From contig JACQVF010000092.1 in NCBI GenBank assembly GCA_016209885.1, positions 1 to 64,000 on the forward strand: a DNA stretch of 64,000 bases, read 5' to 3'. Positions 25,639-34,417 of this stretch are shown here, piece by piece. The notes beneath the pieces are model-generated. The model searched no databases. It was not told the DNA's origin and saw only the letters and a list, made by a program, of their open reading frames with translations. Source of the stretch: Gemmatimonadota bacterium. Lineage in GTDB: Bacteria > Gemmatimonadota > Gemmatimonadetes > Longimicrobiales > Gaopeijiaceae. The position numbers and the translations under genes are program-made. Numbering within the stretch: position 1 is the stretch's first letter; every line of letters begins with the position of its first letter.

Positions 25639-27708
25639 TCAGCGGGCGGCGCGCGCCGTTCGTCCGGCGACGGCGCTCTCCGCGGCGAGCAGGAGCAACA
25701 CGGCCAGCAAGAGATACCACCAGAGCCCCTGCCGGCGTTCCAGCTCGGCGGCCGTAAGCGCCGCCGCCTCGCGGAGCGGCCGCGTCCCGGCGTCGTCGGG
25801 CGCCGCCACCGCGGCGACCAGCTCCTCGGGGTCCATCCTGTCCAGGCGTCCTTCACTCACGTCCGGGTTCACCGCCACGGCGAGGGCCTCGCCTCGCCGC
25901 GGCTCGAGCGGCCGCAGGGTGTAGAAGCCCGTCTCGCGCAGCTCGACGCGCGCGGTCCGCAGCGTCGTCGCCACGCGCTCGCCGCCGGGGCTCTCCACCA
26001 CGATGTCCGGATCCTCGTCCGGCGCGGCCCAGGCGGCGGCCACGGGCAGCGCCGCCGGCTCGAGCACCTGGCTGATCGTGTACCATGCGGGCGTCTCGCG
26101 GTAGTCGGCGAGGTAGCGCAGGGCACGGTACAGGAACGGGAGGAACACCGGCTGGAGCGGGAGGTCATTCCACTCGCCGGACAGCTCGGCCGCCAGGAGC
26201 ATGACGCGGCCGCTCCCGACGCGCGCCTCCGCGAGCGCAGGAGCACCGTCATCGAAGCGGGCCAGGACGTGGGCGGCGGGCGCGGTCTCGGCACGCCGGT
26301 AGCGGAAGAAGCGGGCGCCCGAGAAGTCGCCGGTGCCGGGGGTGCGGAACGGCGCGAAGACCGGGTGGCTGTAGTCCAGGACCGCGAACGTGGCGCCGCC
26401 GTCCAGGCGGTCCACGGGCTCGGCGCCGCCGCGGGCCAGCAGCTCGGGGAATAGCGAGGCGAGCGCGTCGGCCGCCGCCCGCGGCCCCAGCACGGCGAGG
26501 AGCCCGCCGCCCCGCTCCACGTGCTCACGCAGCCGCCGCGCGGCCGGGCCGGCCGGGACGGATGCGTCGTGGAGTAGCACGGCCGGCCGCTCCTCGAGGT
26601 CGCGCTCGCCGAGCCCGCCGCGACGCGCCACCAGGCGGAACACCGGATCGTCGCCGAGCTCGAGGGCGCGCCGGAGGTACAGGGCTTCACCCTCGGCCGC
26701 CGCCGGGTGCTCGACGATGACGACGGGGAGCTGCGCCGGCGGTGCGAGCACGAAGTGGAAAATATCGTCGCGGGGCAGTGCATCGCCTTCGATCACGATC
26801 CTGGCCCGCGCCGGCCGCGCTTGCGAGGGGATCGGCGGGAAGCTGGCGACGGCCGCGCCGCCTGAGGGCACATCCACGGTGACGCTCCTGAGCTCGGCGC
26901 CGTCCACCTCGAGCGCGGTGCGCAGCCGCGAGGCCGCGCGCTCCCCGGTGTTCATGATCCGCGCGGACACCGCGACGCGGCCGGGGCCTTCCGCCCGCCC
27001 GCGCTCGACCCGCACGTCGGCCACTGCGCGATTGGACGGCGCCCGGTCCGAGATGTCTACCGGGGACACGTGCGTGCCTGCGGGGAGCTGTACGTCGTCG
27101 GCGCCATCCCAGCCGCTGCGCTGGAAGTCCGTGACCAGCACGAGCTCACGGCGCGGCCGGTCCGACTCGGCGAGGAGGTCCCTCGCAAGGCGGAAGGCCG
27201 GCGCGTAGCGGGTGGTGGCGGGCTCGGTGCGCGCGCCGTCCACGAGCGCGGTGAGGATGGCGCGGTCGTCCGTGGGCCGGTTCGCGGCCTCCGCGCGGTC
27301 GGAGAAGAGGATCACCGCCGCGCGGTCGGCGGCGCCCAGCCCGGCCACGGTCTCGCGGGCGGCGGCGAGCGCGCGGCTCCAGCGGTCGCCGTACTCCATG
27401 CTGTAGGACCGGTCGAGGAGCAGTACCACGTCCCGCTCGGCGCCCCGGCCGGGCAGCGCGCCCGCCGCCCCCCGGAGCAACGGCCGCGCGAACGCGAGGC
27501 AGACGAGCACCACCGCGGCCGCGCGCAGCAGGAAGAGCAACCAGTCGCGGATCCGCCGCCGGTGCTGCGCCCGGAACGGCACGCGCTGCACGAACATGAG
27601 CGACGGGAACGCCACGGGCTCGCGCCGCTCCCGGTGCGTCAGGTGCACCAGGATCGGCACCGCGACGGCCGCGAAGCCGGCCAGGAACAGGGGCGCCAGG
27701 AACTCCAT
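25639..27708 (-). CDS. BatA-like VWA membrane protein
   Basis: 689 residues. The N-terminal BatA module (MEFLAPLFLAGFAAVAVPIL, then VHLTHRERREPVAFPSLMFV) is followed by a second helix (WLLFLLRAAAVVLVCLAFA). A VWA domain with the metal-site motif D-x-S-x-S comes next (LLLDRSYSM), then about 400 residues of beta-sandwich and a GATase-like region, and a C-terminal membrane helix. VWA proteins of this type work with MoxR AAA+ ATPases in complex assembly. It lies 94 bp after DUF58, in the same operon. Confidence 0.8.
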   Translation of the reverse strand: MEFLAPLFLAGFAAVAVPILVHLTHRERREPVAFPSLMFVQRVPFRAQHRRRIRDWLLFLLRAAAVVLVCLAFARPLLRGAAGALPGRGAERDVVLLLDRSYSMEYGDRWSRALAAARETVAGLGAADRAAVILFSDRAEAANRPTDDRAILTALVDGARTEPATTRYAPAFRLARDLLAESDRPRRELVLVTDFQRSGWDGADDVQLPAGTHVSPVDISDRAPSNRAVADVRVERGRAEGPGRVAVSARIMNTGERAASRLRTALEVDGAELRSVTVDVPSGGAAVASFPPIPSQARPARARIVIEGDALPRDDIFHFVLAPPAQLPVVIVEHPAAAEGEALYLRRALELGDDPVFRLVARRGGLGERDLEERPAVLLHDASVPAGPAARRLREHVERGGGLLAVLGPRAAADALASLFPELLARGGAEPVDRLDGGATFAVLDYSHPVFAPFRTPGTGDFSGARFFRYRRAETAPAAHVLARFDDGAPALAEARVGSGRVMLLAAELSGEWNDLPLQPVFLPFLYRALRYLADYRETPAWYTISQVLEPAALPVAAAWAAPDEDPDIVVESPGGERVATTLRTARVELRETGFYTLRPLEPRRGEALAVAVNPDVSEGRLDRMDPEELVAAVAAPDDAGTRPLREAAALTAAELERRQGLWWYLLLAVLLLLAAESAVAGRTARAAR

Positions 27709-27802
27709 CAGCGGGTCACCGCCTTACCGCACCGCATGGCCGCATGACGGGTCCCATCGACCCGCCTGGCCGGCGTTGGCGCTCGCCCGGACAGGGGTCG
27801 CA

Positions 27803-28720
27803 TCACCGCACTCTCGCCAGCCGCTCGCGGCGGACCAGGTACTCGAAGAGCGCGAAATCCAGCGGCTTCGACGTGTCGGCCATGTAGTAGTCGATCTCGC
27901 GTTCGCCCAGCACGCGTCCGAGCGTCTCGACGTGCGCGGCCACGAGGGCGCGGTAGCCGTCGCGCATCGACTCCGGTACCACGGGCGCGCGCTCGCCCGT
28001 CTCCAGGTCCAGGAAGCGCGCGGCCTCCGTGAAGGGGAACTCGAGCTCCGCGGGATCGAGCACATGGAAGACGATCACGTCGCAACCACGTGCCTTGAGC
28101 AGGTTCACGGCGGAGAGCACGAGTTCCGGGTCCTCGTAGAGGTCCGAGATCAGGACCAGGATGCTGCGCCGGCGCACCGCCGCCGCCACCTTCGCCATGG
28201 GCTCGAGCAACGCCCCCCGCGACCGGGGCTCGATCCGGTCCAGGGCGTGGAGCACGATGTCCAGATGCTTCGCCGACGGCGGGATGAGCTCGACGATGTC
28301 GCTCTCGAACGCAACGAGCCCCACGCGGTCTCGCTGCCTGCGTGCGAGGTACGTGAGACACGCGGCGAGGTAGCGGGCGTAGTCGAGCTTGGTGACCGCG
28401 CCACTGCCGTACGCCATGGACCGCGAAACGTCAAGGACCACGCTGAAGTTCGTGTTCGTGTCCGCCTCGAACTCCTTGACGTAGTAGCGGTCCGTGCGCC
28501 CCCAGACGCGCCAGTCGATGCGGCGGATGTCATCACCGGGCGTGTACTCCCGATGCTCCGCGAAGTCGGTGGACAGCCCGCGGTACGTGGAGCGATGGAG
28601 CCCGCTAATAAAGCCTTCGACCACGGTACGCGCCAGGAGGTCCAGGTTCGCGATCCGCGCGAGCACCGCGGGATCGAGGAAGCGCGCACCGCCCACAGCG
28701 GTGGTCGGCGCCGGGCTCAC
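27803..28720 (-). CDS. DUF58 (VWA-like) protein
   Basis: 305 residues, no membrane helix. The signature YTPGDDIRRIDWRVWGRTDR of DUF58 is present, followed by the VWA metal motif D-V-S-R-S-M and VLISDLYED. DUF58 proteins are the usual direct partners of MoxR ATPases. GTG start 10 bp after the moxR stop, so the two are likely co-translated. Confidence 0.9.
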   Translation of the reverse strand: MSPAPTTAVGGARFLDPAVLARIANLDLLARTVVEGFISGLHRSTYRGLSTDFAEHREYTPGDDIRRIDWRVWGRTDRYYVKEFEADTNTNFSVVLDVSRSMAYGSGAVTKLDYARYLAACLTYLARRQRDRVGLVAFESDIVELIPPSAKHLDIVLHALDRIEPRSRGALLEPMAKVAAAVRRRSILVLISDLYEDPELVLSAVNLLKARGCDVIVFHVLDPAELEFPFTEAARFLDLETGERAPVVPESMRDGYRALVAAHVETLGRVLGEREIDYYMADTSKPLDFALFEYLVRRERLARVR

Positions 28721-28730
28721 GGTGACCCTC

Positions 28731-29759
<1,029 letters not shown>

Positions 29760-29817
29760 CGTTGTTCTTCGCGCTCCCTGGTGGTCGCTTCGTGGTCAGA
29801 GGGTTCTAACCCTCTCT

Positions 29818-30714
29818 TCAGTGCGTCATGCCGTACACGATGTAGTTGACTCCCAGCTTGTACGCCTCGTTCGTGAGGTCGACGGGAATGAGCCCGGTGT
29901 CCGACCATTCCCATGACTCGCCGATATCGTTGTTGTAGTTAACGATCACCGCCAGCCGCTTCTTCGGGTCGTTGTCCTCGAAGATCCCGTAGTATTCGGC
30001 CATCACGCTGAAGTACGGGTGCCGGTGGTCCAGCGACTCGATGGCGAAGAACGCGTTGAAGATGGGATGCGACGGATCGAGCGGCACGAGCTGCGCATCC
30101 GGGAGCACCTCCCGCACCCTCTCCCCAAAGTTACGCCAGTCGCGCGGGCCCTCGAAATCATCGACGATGAGAAAGCCGCCCTTGAGCAGGTAGTTCCTCA
30201 GGTTCGTCGCCTCCGCCTCCGTGAGCGTCCAGCCTCCCGGCTCCGAGAGGTACGCTACAGGATACTTGAAGATTTCCGGATCGTCGGCGGCGAAGACGTT
30301 GCTCGCCTCCGTGTTCGGGGTGACGGAGCTCAGCTCCCGGAGGATCGTGGTCAGGTGGCGCTCCGCCCGCGGGCAGTCGTGGGCCCAGCCGCCGTCGTCG
30401 CCGCCGAAGAACGACCTGCGCTCGCCGTACGCCGGTGCGTAGCGGAGGCGCAGGAAGGCGAAGCGCCCGTCATAGGCCGCGCGCAGAGAGGTGCAATCGA
30501 GCTCGCCCATGGATCGCCGCCCGCGGAAGCGCTGCGCAGCGAGAGGCTGGGCGGAGATGAGGAGACACGCGCACAGGAGGCCTGCCGAGGGAGTGACAAG
30601 GCGCCCCAGCCGGACGCCACGCGTGCCCCGCTGGCCTCCCCGCCGCCGTCCCACGCCGCGGCGGATGAGCTCAGGGAGCGGCATCCGCTTGCCCTCGCGG
30701 ATCGCCGCCATCAT
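29818..30714 (-). CDS. DUF4159 exported protein
   Basis: 298 residues. A long basic N-terminus is followed by an export signal (SAGLLCACLLISAQPLAAQ), then the DUF4159 domain: RFAFLRLRYAP, NVFAADDPEIFKYPVAYLSE, LRNYLLKGGFLIVDDFEGPR, and NYNNDIGESWEWSDTGLIPV. The domain resembles a glutamine-amidotransferase/Rossmann fold and is typically found in MoxR/VWA operons. The ATG overlaps the TPR-peptidase stop. A longer upstream frame only reads an alternative frame of that gene. Confidence 0.85.
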   Translation of the reverse strand: MMAAIREGKRMPLPELIRRGVGRRRGGQRGTRGVRLGRLVTPSAGLLCACLLISAQPLAAQRFRGRRSMGELDCTSLRAAYDGRFAFLRLRYAPAYGERRSFFGGDDGGWAHDCPRAERHLTTILRELSSVTPNTEASNVFAADDPEIFKYPVAYLSEPGGWTLTEAEATNLRNYLLKGGFLIVDDFEGPRDWRNFGERVREVLPDAQLVPLDPSHPIFNAFFAIESLDHRHPYFSVMAEYYGIFEDNDPKKRLAVIVNYNNDIGESWEWSDTGLIPVDLTNEAYKLGVNYIVYGMTH

Positions 30715-33368
30715 CTCCGCCTCGCATCGTGGATCTCCAGCAGCAGCTCCTGCGCCTCCCGAAACGCGGGCGCGACCTCGAGGGCGCGCAGCACCCAGCG
30801 CCGCGCGCTCTCCGCGTCGCCGGCCCGGTGATACGCCCGCCCGAGCCGGTACCACGCGTCCGCCCGGTCCCCCGGGTCGAGGGCGACGACGGCTCGCCGC
30901 TCGCGCACCGCGCGGTCCCAGCGCTCGAGCCGCTCGTAGAGCCCGGCCAGCCGCACGTGCGGCTCCGGGTCGAGCGGGTAGACCTGGACCGCGCGCTCGA
31001 GCGCGTCTGCTGCGCCGAGGGTGTCGCCCAGCGTGTCGAGCAGCCCGGCCAGCTCCAGCAGCGCTCCGTAGTGGCGCGCGTCGAGAGCGACGAGCGTCGT
31101 CAGCTCGTGCGCAGCCTGGCGTGTCGCGCCCCGCGCCTTGTGGATCCGCGCGAGAAGCGGGTAGGGGCCCTCGGGCCCTGCGTAACTCGGGAACAGCGCC
31201 TTCGCCCGCTCGAGGTACGAGACCGCGTCGTCGTACCGCTCCTCCTCCACGAGGATCCGCCCCATGGCGAGCTGGGCCCGGAAATCCTGGGGGTTCTTCG
31301 CCCGGCGCGCCACCTCCTCGCGCTCCGGCCGCGCTGGCCACGCCGCGTCGCTGGCAGCCAGCGCGGCGAGCGGGCCGGCGAACCGCTCCTCGAGGTAGCG
31401 CTCGAACCGGCGCTCGAACGCGTCCGGGTCGGTTCCCAGCACAGTGCGGAAGGCCTCCTGTGTGGATTTCCCCTGGCCGTACGCCGCGAGCAGGTCCAGG
31501 AGTGCCCGCGTCCCGAGCTCGCGCTCGATGAGCTCGCAGACCAGCGACGCCTGGTAGTACGAGAACGCGATCTGCTCCGGGTAGGCCGGGCGCACGAACC
31601 CGTCGTTCAGCTCCGGCAGTTTCCGCAGCCGTCCGGCGCGGTACGCCTGGAGGAACGCCGGCGTCACGCCCTCGCCCCAACCGTGCCGTGCGCGCCGCTC
31701 CTCGTGCACGGCCAGCCCTTCCGTGAACCAGCGGGACACGCGCGCGCCGGTCATTCCCAGATGGAAGGTATGGGCCAGCTCGTGCCAGAGGGTCGAGCCC
31801 CAGTGGAACTCGCCGGCCTCGCGCGCCGACGGCGAGTCCATGGCGATGACCGGCCCGAAGCTCACGCCGAGGGCGCCGAGTCCCACGAGACCGACGGTGC
31901 GTACGGAGAAGTCGGCGTGGTTCGGGAAGATCTCGATGCGGATCGGCGTGGCGGGACTGTAGCCGTAGCGCCGCGCCAGCGCATCGTATGCCGCCTCCGC
32001 CAGCTCCCCCGCGTACAGGGACAGCAGCTCCGACTCCTTGCCGTCGCTGTAGAACCGGAAGCGTGGCGTAGCCGTTTCCGGATAGCGGTCCAGGTCATCC
32101 AGCAGGTCGAGGGTGTTTTTCGTCCAGACATCGTAGGGATCGCCCCGGAACGCGGTCTCCAGGCCCGCGCGCCCCTCCGCCATGGCGCCGACGCGCAGCC
32201 GGTTGATCCCCAGGACCGCGTGCGCGCGCCAGGCCGTCGAGTCCAGCGCGACGGCACGCTCCCCGAAGCGCACCGCCTCCTCGTACAGTCGGCCGCGCGC
32301 GCTCAACTCGGCGAGGGTGACGTAGAGGCCGGCGTACGACGGGTTGAGCGCGAGGGCGCGGCGGCGCGCGTCTTCGAACCGCAGGGTGTCACCCTCCAGA
32401 TAGCGCACGCCGGCGAGCACCGCGAGCGCTTCGAGGGACGCGGGGTTCACCGCCAGCGCACGCTCCGCCGCGGCCGCCGCCTCCTCGTACGCCTCGCCCT
32501 CCGCGGCGAGTTGCGCCAGGAAGATGCGCGCAGCCATGAGGTGCGGGTTGACCTCGAGGCTCTTCCGGGCCAGCTCCTCGGCCTCGGGCGAGCCTTCGAA
32601 GTGAGCCGTGCGCGCCAGGCCCAGGAGCGCCCGAGGATGGCGCGGGTTTCGGGCGAGGACCTGCTCGAACGTGCGCCGGGCATCGGTCCCGTTGTACTTC
32701 TCGAGGAACAGCTCGCCGACCGCGAGGCGCGGCTCCCAATCCATGGAGTCAGCGGCGGTCGCCTCGTCGTAGGCACGGAGCGCGTCCTTCGCGAGCTGGG
32801 GGTCAAAGGTGGCCTGGTGGCGGACGGCGGTCGCGACGGCCAGGAGGTCCGCCGAGGAGAGGCGGGCACCGCGGTCGACCGCGCGGTTGTAGACGTCGAT
32901 GAACGCGTCGAGGTCGCGCCGCGCCTCGGTGTGCGCCCCGCGCTCGAGCGCGAGGATCCCCAGGTTCAGCCGCGCCGTCAGCGTGTCGGAGGCGCGCCCC
33001 GCGACCGCGCGCGCGAACGCGGACTCGGCCTGGGCGAGGCGGCCGCGTATGCGCAGCGTCTCTCCCAGCGGCGTCCATAGCTCGGGCGAGCCGGGACTGC
33101 CGCGAATGAAACGCTCGGCAGCGGCGATCGCGTCGTCGTAGCGCCCGACCTCGCGCAGCGCCGCTACGAGCCCGCGCGCGGCCTCGGGAGATTGTGGCGA
33201 GCGCGTGGCGAGGGCGGCGTAGAGGGAGATCGCCTCGTCATATCGTCCGGCGTGGAAGGCCTCCGCGGCTGCCCGCTCCGTGGGCTGCGCGGCGTCGAGG
33301 CAGGCGGCGGCGCCGATGCCAAGGAAGAGGCCCGCAACGGCGATCGCCGGGAGCCGCGCCCGCCTCAC
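30711..33368 (-). CDS. TPR protein with embedded zinc metallopeptidase (gluzincin-like), probable lipoprotein
   Basis: 885 residues from a GTG that overlaps the preceding stop (GTGA). The start is a lipoprotein-like signal (LPAIAVAGLFLGIGAAAC). TPR-like repeats fill about residues 25-400 (AAEAFHAGRYDEAISLYAAL, ARRTFEQVLARNPRHPRALL) and resume after 640. Between them lies a peptidase-MA-type domain with HELAH (about 527-531) and a downstream glutamate in WFTEGLAVHEE, the HExxH + E zinc site. A peptidase within a VWA/MoxR operon is unusual, and it may process or tether envelope partners. The zinc site looks complete. Confidence 0.8.
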   Translation of the reverse strand: MRRARLPAIAVAGLFLGIGAAACLDAAQPTERAAAEAFHAGRYDEAISLYAALATRSPQSPEAARGLVAALREVGRYDDAIAAAERFIRGSPGSPELWTPLGETLRIRGRLAQAESAFARAVAGRASDTLTARLNLGILALERGAHTEARRDLDAFIDVYNRAVDRGARLSSADLLAVATAVRHQATFDPQLAKDALRAYDEATAADSMDWEPRLAVGELFLEKYNGTDARRTFEQVLARNPRHPRALLGLARTAHFEGSPEAEELARKSLEVNPHLMAARIFLAQLAAEGEAYEEAAAAAERALAVNPASLEALAVLAGVRYLEGDTLRFEDARRRALALNPSYAGLYVTLAELSARGRLYEEAVRFGERAVALDSTAWRAHAVLGINRLRVGAMAEGRAGLETAFRGDPYDVWTKNTLDLLDDLDRYPETATPRFRFYSDGKESELLSLYAGELAEAAYDALARRYGYSPATPIRIEIFPNHADFSVRTVGLVGLGALGVSFGPVIAMDSPSAREAGEFHWGSTLWHELAHTFHLGMTGARVSRWFTEGLAVHEERRARHGWGEGVTPAFLQAYRAGRLRKLPELNDGFVRPAYPEQIAFSYYQASLVCELIERELGTRALLDLLAAYGQGKSTQEAFRTVLGTDPDAFERRFERYLEERFAGPLAALAASDAAWPARPEREEVARRAKNPQDFRAQLAMGRILVEEERYDDAVSYLERAKALFPSYAGPEGPYPLLARIHKARGATRQAAHELTTLVALDARHYGALLELAGLLDTLGDTLGAADALERAVQVYPLDPEPHVRLAGLYERLERWDRAVRERRAVVALDPGDRADAWYRLGRAYHRAGDAESARRWVLRALEVAPAFREAQELLLEIHDARRR

Positions 33369-34417
33369 CGCGGCCTCCTCCCTTCGCGCTCCTGGATCGA
33401 GCGGCCCACGCGAGCCAGCTCGAGCAGGAGTCGCTCGAGCTCCTGCTCGTACCGCTCGGGGACCATGCGGTCCTTGCCCGCGCGGTGCTCGGCGATCACG
33501 CGCTCGAGGGAATCGCGAGCCGCGTAGAGTGCGGCGAGCCCCGGGTCCCCAGAGCCACCAGCGGCCGCCGCCGCCCTGGCGCCGGCGTCCAGGAAGATCC
33601 TGGCCGCCGCGGGCCCGTCGCCGCTGCGCGGGTCGGGTTCGTGGCTGCCGCGCCCGTCGCCGTCGTCGTCCAGCAGGGCATGCTCGGTGAGGAGCCGGTT
33701 CTCCCGCTGGTAGGCGCGCGCCACCTCGCGGCGCGCATACTCGAACGCCTCGAGCAGCGAAACCCGTCCGTCCTTGTCCGTGTCCGCGCCGTCGCTCGCG
33801 AACGCCGCGACGAGCCACCTGGGAAACATCGTCTCGTAGCGCTCGCTCGCGGAGCGGGTGGCGGTAATCACCACGCGTCGCTCGCCCGAGAGCGCCGGGA
33901 TCCAGTCGCCGCTCGCGCTCGCCGTGTTCACGACCACGATCCGCTGCGTCGGGAAGCGCACGAGCCAGCTTGCCAGGTCGTCGGCGGTGAGGTCTGGACC
34001 TGGAAGGTTGAGCCGCGGCTCGCCCGCCGCGCTCCCGTGACCCATGAGCACGATCGCGATGGCCGCCTCCGGGCCCGCCCGCTCCGCGAGGGCCGAGAGC
34101 TCCCGCTCGATCGTCTCCCGGGTCGCCAGGCCCTGGATCCGCGACACGTCCCGGTCCGCCGATTCCGCCAGGTAAACGATGTTCCGCGGCGGCACGCCGA
34201 GGCGTTGCTCCGCCGCGTCCATGAGGGTCGTGGCCCACTCGTGGAACGCCACGGCGAGGCGCGGCTCGCCGGACAAGCCGCTCACGATGAGGAAATGCGT
34301 CTGCGCCCGCGCCGCCGGCACGCCGGCCGCCAGCGCGGCGAAGGCGAGGAGAGCGAGGAGCCCGATGGGCCCGACGGGCCCGATGGGCGACGGGCGCGCG
34401 CGGCCGCGTCCTCTCAC
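33365..34417 (-). CDS. C13-like caspase-fold exported protein without catalytic Cys, with EF-hand
   Basis: 350 residues. A signal peptide (LLALLAFAALAAGVPAARAQ) is followed by a legumain/caspase-like core. The catalytic His motif is present (VLMGHGS, His about 127). The strand that should carry the cysteine reads VVVNTASASG, with Ser at the position of the legumain E-A-C-E-S-G Cys. It is probably a non-cysteine or inactive relative. An EF-hand loop follows (DTDKDGRVSLLEAF), and a second acidic stretch (DDDGDGRGSHEPD) may bind calcium. GTG start overlaps the upstream stop (GTGA), and its own stop overlaps the TPR-peptidase start. Confidence 0.7.
   Translation of the reverse strand: MRGRGRARPSPIGPVGPIGLLALLAFAALAAGVPAARAQTHFLIVSGLSGEPRLAVAFHEWATTLMDAAEQRLGVPPRNIVYLAESADRDVSRIQGLATRETIERELSALAERAGPEAAIAIVLMGHGSAAGEPRLNLPGPDLTADDLASWLVRFPTQRIVVVNTASASGDWIPALSGERRVVITATRSASERYETMFPRWLVAAFASDGADTDKDGRVSLLEAFEYARREVARAYQRENRLLTEHALLDDDGDGRGSHEPDPRSGDGPAAARIFLDAGARAAAAAGGSGDPGLAALYAARDSLERVIAEHRAGKDRMVPERYEQELERLLLELARVGRSIQEREGRRPR

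Noticed and set aside
30711-34238. A single 1175-residue protein including sequence upstream of the TPR gene
   Set aside because: The first ~290 residues read an alternative frame of the C13-like gene. The GTG at 33368 overlapping that gene's stop gives a proper lipoprotein signal.
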